From: Salinarimonadaceae bacterium
Lineage (GTDB): Bacteria > Pseudomonadota > Alphaproteobacteria > Rhizobiales > Beijerinckiaceae
Reading direction: 5' to 3'
DNA: 57,567 bases
Assembly: GCA_007693435.1 (NCBI GenBank)
Contig: REDO01000068.1
Location: forward strand, 1 to 57,567
Positions 37,406 through 47,015 of the stretch are shown here, one piece after another. The notes below the pieces were generated by a model. That model had not been told where the DNA came from and did not search any database. It saw only the letters and a program-made list of their open reading frames with translations. The position numbers and the translations under genes were made by a program. Each line of letters begins with the position of its first letter. Position 1 is the first letter of the stretch.

Positions 37406-37421
37406 ATAAAGACATGTTTAT
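37406..37421. promoter_or_regulatory. SahR-like operator upstream of ahcY
   Basis: ATAAAGACATGTTTAT is a near-palindrome (six of eight base pairs) in an AT-rich stretch 70 bp before ahcY. From memory, it matches the type of motif (ATAAAGAcaTCTTTAT) assigned to the S-adenosylhomocysteine-responsive ArsR-family regulator SahR in Proteobacteria. One arm base deviates. The regulator gene is not in this window. Confidence 0.45.
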
Positions 37422-37490
37422 ATCTGAATTGCTCTTCGCCGCGCACTCTGCTAGTTAGCGGCCCAACGCCATCGAGCAAAAGGAATGCGC

Positions 37491-38906
<1,416 letters not shown>

Positions 38907-38944
38907 GCGCCCGTCCGACGGCGTGACCAGACGCAGAAACACGA

Positions 38945-38979
38945 CGCCTCGCAGGCCCTCCCGGCTTGCGGGGCGTTTT
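38945..38979 (+). terminator. intrinsic terminator of ahcY
   Basis: A GC-rich hairpin, CGCCTCGCAGGCC pairing with GGCTTGCGGGGCG through G-U and one mismatch, is followed by TTTTCGTTT, starting 39 nt after the ahcY stop codon. It has the standard stem-plus-T-run form. Confidence 0.7.
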
Positions 38980-39016
38980 CGTTTGCGACGACCTCCGACG
39001 GTGAAATCGGCCGCGC

Positions 39017-39646
39017 TCATTCGGATTTCGGGCGACGACTTTCCATGATCCGCGAAAGCTCTTCCCGCCCGGACGCCTCGAGGCCCTCGACGACGCCGGC
39101 GTAATCGCGGGCCTCGCGGTTCTGGCTCAGTTTGGATTTGGCGAGTATGCGCGTCGGCTCGATGCGGAAGGCGACGATGTTGCGCAGCATCTCGTCCACG
39201 TAATCCGGCGGCGCGTCGGCCATCCGCCAACCGCTCTTTCCGTTCAGCCGTCTTTCGTGAATGCGCGTGAGCTGCGCCACGGCGACGCGTTTCGCGTGGT
39301 CGTCGTGCTGGAAGGCGATCACGCCATAGACGTGGACGACCTGGTAATTCCAGGTCGGGACATGGCGGTGATGCTCGGCCTTCGAAGGATAGAAGTTCGG
39401 AGAGACATAGGCGTCCTCGCCACGGAAGACGGCGAGCGCGTCCCGCCCGTCGCCGATCAGCCGATGCATGTCGTTGGCGAGAGCCGCATGACCGATGAGC
39501 GCGCCGTCGGGCGCCATGAACAGCGGGATATGATTGGCGATCAGACCGTCGGCGGTCTGCGCGACGATGCAGGCGAGCGGAGCCGCCTCGATCACGGCGG
39601 CGATCGCCTCCCGCGAGGTCTCCTCGAAATGCGGCGGGACATACAT
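39017..39646 (-). CDS. PaiB-type FMN-binding protein
   Basis: A split-barrel FMN-binding protein of the PaiB family, named from a Bacillus subtilis negative regulator of degradative enzymes and sporulation. The 209-residue protein begins MYVPPHFEE and contains IANHIPL, AYVSPNFYPSK, VPTWNYQVVHVYG and the C-terminal KLSQNR, all family hallmarks. It has no helix-turn-helix, so direct DNA binding is not evident and a flavin-linked enzymatic role is equally possible. AGGAGCG precedes the ATG. It is followed on the same strand by no related gene; hisC-tyrC lies upstream of it and may share transcription. Confidence 0.9.
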   Translation of the reverse strand: MYVPPHFEETSREAIAAVIEAAPLACIVAQTADGLIANHIPLFMAPDGALIGHAALANDMHRLIGDGRDALAVFRGEDAYVSPNFYPSKAEHHRHVPTWNYQVVHVYGVIAFQHDDHAKRVAVAQLTRIHERRLNGKSGWRMADAPPDYVDEMLRNIVAFRIEPTRILAKSKLSQNREARDYAGVVEGLEASGREELSRIMESRRPKSE

Positions 39647-39685
39647 GCCGACGCTCCTATGACGCGCCTCGCGAACGGCGCGGCG

Positions 39686-40633
39686 CTATTCCTCCGGACG
39701 GCGGCGGCCGAAATCGGGCTCGGCCGTCTCCTGCCCTTCCGAGATGATGCCGCGGCGGATGGTCCGGGTGCGCGAGAACAGGTCGAACAGGGCGTCGCCG
39801 TCATCCCAGCGGATGGCGCGGGTGAGCGCGGCGAGATCCTCGTTGAACCGCGAGATCATCTCCAGCACGGCTTCCTTGTTGGTGAGGAAGATGTCGCGCC
39901 ACATGGTCGGGTCGGAGGCGGCGATGCGGGTGAAGTCGCGAAAACCGCCGGCGGAGAACTTGATCACCTCCAATTCGGTGACGCGCTCCATATCGGCCGC
40001 CGTGCCCACGATGTTGTAGGCGATGAGATGCGGGACGTGGCTCGTGATGGCGAGGACGAGATCGTGGTGAGGGGCCGACATGATCTCGATACGCGAGCCC
40101 ATCGCCTCCCAGAAGGCGCGCACCTGCTCGACGGCGCCCGCATCGACACCATAGGCCGGCGTGAGGATGCACCAGCGGTTGAGGAACAGGGTCGCGAAAC
40201 CCGCGTCCGGGCCCGAACGCTCGGTGCCGGCCACCGGATGCGCCGGCACGAAATGCGTGTGCGCCGGCAGGTGCGGCTCCATGGCGGCGACGACGGCGCC
40301 CTTGACCGAGCCGACATCCGAGACGATCGCTCCGTGGGCAAGGCTTCCCGCGATCTGCTTGGCGAGCGGCCCGCAGGCGCCGACAGGAACGCACAAGATC
40401 ACGAAGTCGCAATCGCGCACGCCCTCGGCCGCATCCTTGAAGAACGCGTCGGCGAGGCCGAGCTCGGCGCTGCGCGCCAGCGTCTCCTCGTCGCGGTCGA
40501 TGGCGACGACGGTTCCCGCGAGATTGAGATGGCGCGCCGCGCGCGCGATCGACGAGCCGATGAGACCCATGCCGATCAGCGCGAGACGCGAAAAGAGCGG
40601 CTCGCCGCGCGGTTCGCCCAAAGTATCAGGCAT
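39686..40633 (-). CDS. tyrC: prephenate/arogenate dehydrogenase
   Basis: NAD(P)-dependent oxidative decarboxylation of prephenate or arogenate in tyrosine synthesis. The 315-residue protein has the Rossmann signature [10 protein letters not shown] (19-28), [20 protein letters not shown] with the catalytic His, and the helical C-terminal dimer domain ([15 protein letters not shown]). The length fits a stand-alone enzyme without chorismate mutase or ACT domains, so feedback control by tyrosine is not obvious. It overlaps the end of hisC by 8 bp (ATGCCTGA), showing translational coupling. Confidence 0.94.
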   Translation of the reverse strand: MPDTLGEPRGEPLFSRLALIGMGLIGSSIARAARHLNLAGTVVAIDRDEETLARSAELGLADAFFKDAAEGVRDCDFVILCVPVGACGPLAKQIAGSLAHGAIVSDVGSVKGAVVAAMEPHLPAHTHFVPAHPVAGTERSGPDAGFATLFLNRWCILTPAYGVDAGAVEQVRAFWEAMGSRIEIMSAPHHDLVLAITSHVPHLIAYNIVGTAADMERVTELEVIKFSAGGFRDFTRIAASDPTMWRDIFLTNKEAVLEMISRFNEDLAALTRAIRWDDGDALFDLFSRTRTIRRGIISEGQETAEPDFGRRRPEE

Positions 40634-41738
40634 GGTTTTCGCCCCCGCCGTTCATGAAGGCCGCGAGCGCGGCGAGGACGAGACGGTTCGCCTCCTCCGT
40701 CCCGATGGTCATGCGCAGGGCGTTGGGCAGGCCGTAGCCGTCTACGCGGCGCAGGATCAGGCCGCGCTGCGTGAGATAGGCGTCCGCCTCGCGCGCCGTG
40801 CGGCCCGGCTCGAGCGGGAAATGCACGAGCAGGAAATTGCCGACGCTGGGCGTCACGGACAGGCCGATTTCGCCGAGTTCGCGCGTCATGATCTCGAGCC
40901 AGGCGTCGTTGTGCGCGACCGCCTCCGCGACATGCCCCTCGTCCCCGATCGCGGCGATTCCGGCTGCGAGCGCCGCAGCGTTCACATTGAACGGCGGACG
41001 GACGCGGTTCACGGCGTCCACGACCTGCGCCGGCCCCACCATCCAGCCGATGCGAAGCGCGGCCAGCCCGTGAATCTTCGAAAAGGTCCGCGTCATCACG
41101 ACGTTGTCGCTCGTCATGGCGAGTTCGAGACCGGCCGAATAATCGTTGCGCCGCACATATTCGGCGTAGGCCGCGTCGAGCACGAGCAGGACATGGCCCG
41201 GCAGGCCGGCGTGCAGGCGCTTCACCTCCTCGAAGGGCAGATAGGTGCCCGTCGGATTGTTGGGGTTGGCGAGGAAGACGATCTTCGTGCGCGGCGTCAC
41301 GGCGGCGAGGATGGCGTCGACATCGGCCACAAGGTTCTTCTCCGCCGCGACCACGGGCGTCCCGCCGGCGGCGAGGATGGCGATGCGGTAGACGAGGAAA
41401 CCGTGCTGGCAGAACACGCCCTCGTCGCCCGGCCCCACATAGGCCGAGGTGAGCAGCGAGAGCAGCTCGTCCGAGCCGTTGCCGCAGACGATGCGCGCGG
41501 GATCGAGGCCGAACTTGCGCGCGATGGCGTCGCGCAGGGCCGAGGCCGAACCGTCGGGATAGAGTTCGAGCTTCGCCAACGCCGCCTGCGCCGCCTCGCG
41601 GGCGCGCGGCGAGGGACCGAGCGGATTCTCGTTGGAGGAGAGTTTGTGGACCTTGACTCCCGCGGGCGCGGCGCTCTTGCCGGGCACATAGGCCTCGATG
41701 GACATCAGGCCCTTGCGGGGAGACGGACGGGCGGTCAT
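40626..41738 (-). CDS. hisC: histidinol-phosphate/aromatic aminotransferase
   Basis: A PLP-dependent class I/II aminotransferase. The 370-residue protein has [11 protein letters not shown] at 34-44, NPNNPTGT at 158-165, DAAYAEY at 188-194 and the PLP-binding Lys221 in [14 protein letters not shown]. In many alphaproteobacteria this gene precedes tyrC, and the enzyme serves both histidine (imidazole acetol phosphate) and aromatic amino-acid transamination, which fits the overlap here. Whether it is the only HisC of the cell cannot be told from the window. It is divergent from the MarR gene. Confidence 0.94.
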   Translation of the reverse strand: MTARPSPRKGLMSIEAYVPGKSAAPAGVKVHKLSSNENPLGPSPRAREAAQAALAKLELYPDGSASALRDAIARKFGLDPARIVCGNGSDELLSLLTSAYVGPGDEGVFCQHGFLVYRIAILAAGGTPVVAAEKNLVADVDAILAAVTPRTKIVFLANPNNPTGTYLPFEEVKRLHAGLPGHVLLVLDAAYAEYVRRNDYSAGLELAMTSDNVVMTRTFSKIHGLAALRIGWMVGPAQVVDAVNRVRPPFNVNAAALAAGIAAIGDEGHVAEAVAHNDAWLEIMTRELGEIGLSVTPSVGNFLLVHFPLEPGRTAREADAYLTQRGLILRRVDGYGLPNALRMTIGTEEANRLVLAALAAFMNGGGENHA

Positions 41739-41926
41739 GATCGCGGTCTTTCGGCTGGACGACTTGTCGACGGGCCCGGCGCCGCGCGAGCGTCGCGCGC
41801 CGGCGGCTCTTCCTAGCGCAGCCGGCGGCGGATTTCACGCGGAAAGGTGAAGCTGCGGCGTCATCATTCCGTCATCGATACGGTGGCAAAACATCCGCGT
41901 CGTCGGCTGAAAATTCGAGGGGCGCG

Positions 41927-42505
41927 ATGAAACATCCCGGTTCCAAGAGCGTCGGCTGGGCGCTCCTCCAGGCGACGCGCCTGCATCGCGCGCGCATGGG
42001 CGAGAAGCTCGTGGGGCTCGGGCTCTTCGCCGGGCAGGAGCAGGTGCTCCAGGCGCTGGCGGCGCATGGCTCCCTCACCATGGGCGAACTCGCGACCATT
42101 CTTCGCGTGCGCCCGCCCACAGCCTCCAAGACCATCTCCCGCCTCACGGCCCTCGGCCTCGTCGAGCGCGCGGCGCGCGGCGCCGGGGCCGGCGCGGCCA
42201 AATCCGAGGACGCCCGCGTGGTGCGCGTCGGCCTCACTGCGCAGGGGCGCGCCCGGGCGGAGGGCATCGACCAGTTGTGGGACGATGTCGAGGACGAGTT
42301 GCTCGCGGGCTTCGACGGCAAGGATCGCAAGCGGCTGCGCAAGTTCCTGCGAAAGGCCGCCAAGAACCTCGCGGAATTGTCCGGCGGCGACGCGCGCGGC
42401 TTCGAGCCTTCCGAAGACGATGGCGGAGACGAAGAGATGGACTCCGTCGAGCCGCCCGTCGAGATCGCAATCGTCGCCGGAGGGCCCGAGAAGCAGGGGG
42501 CCTGA
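41927..42505 (+). CDS. MarR-family transcriptional regulator with acidic tail
   Basis: A winged-helix DNA-binding regulator. The 192-residue protein has the MarR core (about 10-140): LTMGELATILRVRPPTASKTISRLTALGLVER is the recognition region, followed by the wing with a Gly/Ala-rich loop and ARVVRVGLTAQGRARAEG. The C-terminal 50 residues are long for the family and strongly acidic (PSEDDGGDEEMDSVEPP), probably disordered. The EamA transporter gene follows 75 bp downstream on the same strand and may be its target; the effector is unknown. GAGGGG precedes the ATG very closely. Confidence 0.9.
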   Translation: MKHPGSKSVGWALLQATRLHRARMGEKLVGLGLFAGQEQVLQALAAHGSLTMGELATILRVRPPTASKTISRLTALGLVERAARGAGAGAAKSEDARVVRVGLTAQGRARAEGIDQLWDDVEDELLAGFDGKDRKRLRKFLRKAAKNLAELSGGDARGFEPSEDDGGDEEMDSVEPPVEIAIVAGGPEKQGA

Positions 42506-42580
42506 ACCCGCGCGAGACGCGATCCCGCCTTTGCGCGGCTTCGCTCGGACGCGCGAGCGCGGGAATGATAGCCTGCGCGC

Positions 42581-43543
42581 ATGAGATCGCCCGAGACCGA
42601 CGCCAACACCCCGTCCGCAACCGGCATCGACGCCGCCGACCCGGCCGAGCGTCGCCAGCGCCTCGTCGCCATCGGCCTGATGAACGTCGCCCTGTTCTGT
42701 TTCTGCTGCCTCGACGCCACCGCGAAATGGCTCGGCTCGCAGGGCGTCGACCCGATGATCATCGTCTTCGCGCGCTACGCGGTCGCGGTCGCGCTCGTCT
42801 CGCTGTTCGTCAATCACTGGACGACGCCCGGCGTGATGCGCACGAGCCGGCTCAGCCTCCAGGTTCTGCGCTCGCTCCTTCTCGTAGGCTCGTCGATGCT
42901 CACCTACACGGCCCTGCGCCACGTTCAGCTCGCGGAAATGTCGGCGATCATGTTCGCCACCCCGTTCATCGTCGCCCTGTTCGCCGGGCCGATACTCGGC
43001 GAGCGCGTCGGACGGCACCGCATGGCGGCGATATGCGTGGGCTTCCTCGGCGTGCTGATCGTCGTGCGCCCGGGCCTTGACGGCCTGCACCCGGCTTCCC
43101 TGCTGATCGTCGGGGCGGCCTTCTGCTATTCCTTTTACGGCATCCTGACGCGCATGCTCGCATCGACCGATTCCTCGCGCACGACGCTCGTCTATTCGGG
43201 CCTCGCGGGCGTTGTCGTCATGGCGCCGGTCATGCCCTTCATCTGGGCTGCGCCGGAATCGGCGGGCGTCTGGGCCATGATGGGCTTCGTCGGACTCGCC
43301 GGCGGCTTCGGTCACTGGCTTTTGATCCTCGCCCATGCCCGCGCGCCCGCGCCGGTCCTCGCGCCCTTCATGTACGGGCAGATTGTCTGGATGCTCGTCC
43401 TTGGCTACCTCATCTTCGGAGACCTGCCGGATTTCTGGACCTTTGCGGGCGCGGGCGTCGTCATCGCCTCGGGGCTTTATCTGATCTATCGGGAGCGCGT
43501 GCGTCACTTCTCGCCCATTGAAGGATCAATTCGACGCCACTAA
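42581..43543 (+). CDS. EamA-family (DMT superfamily) transporter
   Basis: An inner-membrane drug/metabolite transporter. The 320-residue protein has ten predicted helices in two EamA repeats (ALFCFCCLDATAKWLGSQGV to VRPGL; SLLIVGAAFCYSFYGILTR to YLIYRER). RhaT/S-adenosylmethionine-type or riboflavin-type exporters are in the same superfamily, and the substrate is not predictable. It sits between the MarR gene and the HWE kinase gene in the same direction, and a hairpin overlaps its stop codon. The start is the first ATG after the upstream gap and gives a short cytoplasmic N-tail. Confidence 0.9.
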   Translation: MRSPETDANTPSATGIDAADPAERRQRLVAIGLMNVALFCFCCLDATAKWLGSQGVDPMIIVFARYAVAVALVSLFVNHWTTPGVMRTSRLSLQVLRSLLLVGSSMLTYTALRHVQLAEMSAIMFATPFIVALFAGPILGERVGRHRMAAICVGFLGVLIVVRPGLDGLHPASLLIVGAAFCYSFYGILTRMLASTDSSRTTLVYSGLAGVVVMAPVMPFIWAAPESAGVWAMMGFVGLAGGFGHWLLILAHARAPAPVLAPFMYGQIVWMLVLGYLIFGDLPDFWTFAGAGVVIASGLYLIYRERVRHFSPIEGSIRRH

Positions 43544-43561
43544 GCGTTATTCGCTTTAGTG
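43538..43561. repeat. inverted repeat across the end of the EamA gene
   Basis: CACTAAGCG and CGCTTTAGTG pair with a one-base bulge around TTATT; the TAA inside the left arm is the EamA stop codon. The repeat ends 23 bp before the favoured GTG start of the kinase gene. It may terminate the EamA transcript or shape the kinase leader. Confidence 0.45.
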
Positions 43562-43584
43562 CGTGCATGTCGAAAGGAGCCACG

Positions 43585-45132
43585 GTGGACGCGATCGAGG
43601 ACAATCACCATCTCGCGGACGGGGCGACGATCCTGGCCGGGCTCCGGCTTGCGAGCGTTGGCGTCTGGCGTTGGCGGCTGTCTGACGGCCGGCTCGAAAG
43701 AACGAACAATATCGAGGCCGCGGCGAAGGCGCCGCCCGAGGCCTTTTCCGGAGCGCTTGCGAGCCTTGGGCGCGACGTGCATCCCGACGACGCGGCGCGG
43801 GTTCAGGCGGCGATCGAGCGCACTCTGGCGACCGGCGATCCCTATCGCGTCGTCTATCGGGCCGCCCCGCGCGAAGGGCGCGACACCGTCTGGCTCGAAG
43901 CCTGCGGCGGGCTGATCCACGATCCGCGCGACGGCGTCGTGCTCACGGGCGTGCGTCAGGACGTGACCGAAAGGGTGCGCGGCGAGCAGGAACTGGCGAG
44001 CCGCCTGCGCCAGCAGAAGGCCATCGAGCGTCTGGGATCGTTCGCCCTCAAGGAGGCGCGTTTCCAGACCATCCTCGAACGCGCCGTCGAGACCGCGGCC
44101 GACGTCCTCGGCGCGCCGCTGACGAAAATCCTGCAATTCGCCGATTCCGCGGATCACCTTGTGCTGAAGGCCGGCACGGGATGGCGGGCCGGCCTCGTCG
44201 GCGTCGCCGCCGTGGGGGTCGACGCCCAGTCGCAGGCTGGCTACACGCTGACCAGCCCGACGCCAGTGATCGTGCGCGACCTTCTCGCCGAGACGCGTTT
44301 CTCCGGCCCTCAACTCCTGCACGACCACGGCGTGCGCAGCGGCATGAGCGTCGTGATCCCCGGTCCTGGCCCCGGCCCGCGTCCCTTCGGCGTGATCGGC
44401 GTTCATGACACGGTCCTGCGCGATTTCACCGAGGCCGACGCCGAGTTCCTGGTGTCGATGGTCAACATCGTCGCCAACGCGGCCCGCCAGCAGGCGGCCC
44501 ACGAGCAGCGGCATCTGCTCCTGCGCGAAATGGCGCATCGGGCGGGCAACATGCTCCAGCTCGTCAGCACCATCGCCAACCAGACTTTCGCCGCGGGCGC
44601 GGATATGGGGGTGGCGCGGCACTCTTTCAGCGCGCGGCTCGGTTCGCTGGCGCGCGCCAATTATCTCGTCGCGCAGGGCGGCTGGACCTCGACGCGGGTC
44701 GTGACCATGCTCTCCGAGACGCTCGAGCCCTTCCACGGCCGCATCGATTTCAAGGGGCGCGATATCCTGCTCCCGCCGGATCTCTGCTTCGACCTCGGCC
44801 TGATCGTCCACGAGCTGGCCACCAACTCGGTGAAATACGGCGCGCTCTCCGAAGAGGACGGGCGTATCTCCGTCGTCTGGAAGCTGCGGCGCGCCGGCAA
44901 GAGCGCGGAAGAGGGCGATGACGAGGGCGACGGCGAGGGGGATGACGAGGGGGATTGCTTCAGCCTGGTCTGGGAGGACCTGTCGCCGAACGCCGGCACA
45001 TCCTCACACAGCAGCGGATTCGGTTCGCGGCTCCTGCGGGCGCTGATCGAACGCAAGTGGGACGGCAAGATCACGACGAGTCACGCCAACGGGTACCGCT
45101 TCGAGATGGAGATGCGCGTTCCGCAGGAGTAG
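43585..45132 (+). CDS. PAS-GAF HWE-type sensor histidine kinase
   Basis: A soluble sensor kinase of the HWE/HisKA_2 group typical of alphaproteobacteria. The 515-residue protein has a PAS-like domain (about 20-135), a GAF domain (about 150-300), the HWE dimerisation region with phospho-acceptor His318 in EMAHRAGNMLQL, and an HATPase with DLGLIVHELATNSVKYGAL. Its C-terminal ATPase is interrupted by an acidic low-complexity stretch (442-458) encoded by four 12-bp tandem repeats. The GTG at 43585 is preferred to the ATG at 43567 because AAAGGAG lies 5-6 nt before it. No cognate response regulator is adjacent; such kinases often act through a general stress (PhyR-type) or other single-domain regulator. 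Confidence 0.88.
   Translation: MDAIEDNHHLADGATILAGLRLASVGVWRWRLSDGRLERTNNIEAAAKAPPEAFSGALASLGRDVHPDDAARVQAAIERTLATGDPYRVVYRAAPREGRDTVWLEACGGLIHDPRDGVVLTGVRQDVTERVRGEQELASRLRQQKAIERLGSFALKEARFQTILERAVETAADVLGAPLTKILQFADSADHLVLKAGTGWRAGLVGVAAVGVDAQSQAGYTLTSPTPVIVRDLLAETRFSGPQLLHDHGVRSGMSVVIPGPGPGPRPFGVIGVHDTVLRDFTEADAEFLVSMVNIVANAARQQAAHEQRHLLLREMAHRAGNMLQLVSTIANQTFAAGADMGVARHSFSARLGSLARANYLVAQGGWTSTRVVTMLSETLEPFHGRIDFKGRDILLPPDLCFDLGLIVHELATNSVKYGALSEEDGRISVVWKLRRAGKSAEEGDDEGDGEGDDEGDCFSLVWEDLSPNAGTSSHSSGFGSRLLRALIERKWDGKITTSHANGYRFEMEMRVPQE
44911..44958 (+). repeat. four 12-bp tandem repeats inside the HWE kinase gene
   Basis: Units GAGGGCGATGAC, GAGGGCGACGGC, GAGGGGGATGAC and GAGGGGGATTGC are direct, degenerate tandem copies encoding EGDD, EGDG, EGDD and EGDC in frame. 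Confidence 0.85.
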
Positions 45133-45228
45133 CGCGCGCTGAAAAGGGCGGCGCCCGCGAAAGAAGGGAGCAATTTTCAAACGGAGACAAATGGCGCTGT
45201 CGTTGACGCCCTTTCGGGATGCCTGCGC

Positions 45229-45741
45229 TCACATGCGCTGCAATTCACCGCCCCGTATCGGTTGGAGCAGCAAGCCGCCAAGCGTGATGACAAGCGCTGA
45301 GAAACCGATGACGACGTTGCCGAGAAAACGCACGGCGTCACCCATATCGAAATCGGGCCGACTATGTCGCAGCGCGTCCTTGAGGCCCTTCATGCGGCCC
45401 TCGACCTCGTCGAGCCAGCGTAGCCGCTCCTGCGAGAGAAAATCGCCGCATTGATTGCGGAGGAACGATATCTTCTCAAGCATCTCGTCGATCAACTCGC
45501 CGAGAGCGCGCTTTGTCGCTTCGGGTTGGCGAACAAGCGACCCGCCATTCACTGCGATCGGATGGGTGATGTCTGTGATCCGCTTGGCAAGGGCCTCGGC
45601 CTCCCGGAGCACGTTCCCGCAAACCGCGGCGCGCTGCGCGTAGCTGGGACCCTGCGCATTTGCGAGAAGGAACGGTTCTCGGCTCGAAGCGATCGGCCGC
45701 GACGCGCCGGCGCTGTGGAACATGCTAGCGGTCAAATGCAT
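45229..45741 (-). CDS. hypothetical protein with one C-terminal membrane helix
   Basis: I do not recognise a family. The 170-residue protein has a mostly helical, charged middle (GNVLREAEALAKRITDI, LGELIDEMLEKISFLRNQ, LRWLDEVEGRMKGLKDAL) and one membrane helix at about 138-158 (FLGNVVIGFSALVITLGGLLL), suggesting a tail-anchored protein with its helical part in the cytoplasm. Codon use is less GC-biased than in neighbouring genes, with AT-rich third positions more common, which hints at acquisition by transfer. A good sigma70-type promoter (45782-45809) lies upstream on the same strand. The start at 45741 has no strong ribosome site; an ATG at 45723 is an alternative. Confidence 0.6.
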   Translation of the reverse strand: MHLTASMFHSAGASRPIASSREPFLLANAQGPSYAQRAAVCGNVLREAEALAKRITDITHPIAVNGGSLVRQPEATKRALGELIDEMLEKISFLRNQCGDFLSQERLRWLDEVEGRMKGLKDALRHSRPDFDMGDAVRFLGNVVIGFSALVITLGGLLLQPIRGGELQRM

Positions 45742-45781
45742 AGGAAAGACCGTTTACGATGTTTATGTTATATGTAATGTT

Positions 45782-45809
45782 TCTATATAATTTCTTTAAG
45801 TCTTGTCAA
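45782..45809 (-). promoter_or_regulatory. sigma70-type promoter for the hypothetical gene
   Basis: On the minus strand TTGACA (at 45804-45809) and TATAGA (at 45782-45787) are 16 bp apart, a near-consensus promoter, about 41 bp upstream of the ATG at 45741. The region is unusually AT-rich for this genome. Confidence 0.6.
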
Positions 45810-45841
45810 TGCGCACAACGGCGAACATGGCTGGTGCGGGA

Positions 45842-45870
45842 GCAAAAAGGGCGCCGTCGCCGGCGCCCTT
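45842..45870 (-). terminator. intrinsic terminator of the aldolase gene
   Basis: Reading the minus strand, arms AAGGGCGCCG and CGGCGCCCTT form a perfect 10-bp stem around a 4-nt loop, followed by TTTTGC. It lies about 30 nt after the aldolase stop codon and ends the glycolytic cluster on this side. Confidence 0.8.
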
Positions 45871-45899
45871 CCGTCGTGACGTTGCGGACCGATGGCCGC

Positions 45900-46922
45900 T
45901 CAGGCGGCCTTCTCAAGCGACTTTTCCCACTGGCCGAGCGAGGCGAGGCCGTTCATCTTGGCGCGGTGAGCGAAGGCCGCCTGCGCGGCGGACACGTTCT
46001 CCTTCTTGCCGCCCCAGGCCTTCTGCGGGGCGGCCTGCAGGGCGCGGCCATAGGAGAAGGTCATGCTCCAGGGGAAGCCGCCGATCCTGTTCATGGCGTC
46101 GAGATGGGCGGTTGCAAGCTCGTCGGACTGCCCGCCCGACAGATAGGCGATGCCCGGCACGGCGACGGGAACGCAGCGCTCCAGCACCATGACGGTGCGT
46201 TCGGCCACTTCCTCGACCGAGGCCTGCTTCGCGCTTTTCTTGCCCGGCACGATCATGTTGGGCTTGAGCACCGTGCCCTCGAGCACGACGCGCTGCTCGT
46301 AGAGCTCCTCGTAGACGGTCTTGAGCACCCATTCCGTCACGTCGGCGCAGCGCTGGATGTCGTGGTCGCCGTCCATGAGCACTTCCGGCTCGACGATCGG
46401 GACGATGTTGGCTTCCTGGCAAAGCGCGGCGTAGCGGGCGAGCGCGTGGGCGTTGGCCTTGACCGAGGTCCAGGTCGGCACGCCGTCGGCGATGTCGATC
46501 ACCGCGCGCCACTTGGCGAAGCGGGCGCCGAGCCCGTAATACTCCTTGAGGCGTTCGCGCAGGCCGTCGAGGCCCTCAGTGATCGTCTCGCCGGGGCAGC
46601 CCGCCAACGGCTTGGCGCCGGCGTCGACTTTGATGCCCGGAATCGCGCCGGCCGCCTCGATGAGCTTCACGAGCGGCGTGCCGTCCTTCGCCTTCTGGCG
46701 AATCGTCTCGTCGAAGAGGATCACGCCCGAGATATGCTCGCGCATGGCGGTTTCGGTGCGAAACAGCATTTCGCGATAATCGCGGCGGTTCTCTTCGGTC
46801 GACTCGACCTTGATCGCGTCAAAACGCTTCTTGATCGTGGAGGAGCTTTCATCGGCGGCGAGGATGCCCTTGCCCGGGGCGACCATCGCGTTGGCCACTT
46901 CGACGAGCTGATCGAGATTCAT
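45900..46922 (-). CDS. class I fructose-bisphosphate aldolase
   Basis: Cleaves fructose 1,6-bisphosphate to DHAP and glyceraldehyde 3-phosphate by a Schiff-base mechanism. The 340-residue protein resembles eukaryotic-type class I aldolase: GKGILAADESSSTIKKRF at the N-terminus, KWRAVIDIADG, the Schiff-base Lys in EGTVLKPNMI (near residue 224), and LSGGQSDE. No class II metal-dependent aldolase gene lies nearby. AAGGAAACG precedes the ATG. It is the last gene of the tkt-gap-pgk-GNAT-aldolase series on one strand and is followed by a strong terminator. Confidence 0.95.
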   Translation of the reverse strand: MNLDQLVEVANAMVAPGKGILAADESSSTIKKRFDAIKVESTEENRRDYREMLFRTETAMREHISGVILFDETIRQKAKDGTPLVKLIEAAGAIPGIKVDAGAKPLAGCPGETITEGLDGLRERLKEYYGLGARFAKWRAVIDIADGVPTWTSVKANAHALARYAALCQEANIVPIVEPEVLMDGDHDIQRCADVTEWVLKTVYEELYEQRVVLEGTVLKPNMIVPGKKSAKQASVEEVAERTVMVLERCVPVAVPGIAYLSGGQSDELATAHLDAMNRIGGFPWSMTFSYGRALQAAPQKAWGGKKENVSAAQAAFAHRAKMNGLASLGQWEKSLEKAA

Positions 46923-47015
46923 GGAGCGTTTCCTTCTCTCATAGGCGTTCGGTTTCGGTGACGGGCCGCTTCGGGTCCGCCGGTTCGGGCCGGTCGCGCG
47001 CGGCGCGACCGGGGA

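Noticed and set aside
37282-37490. SAH or SAM-II riboswitch upstream of ahcY
   Set aside because: I do not see the conserved pseudoknot elements; the near-palindrome is better explained as a repressor site. A covariance-model search would decide.
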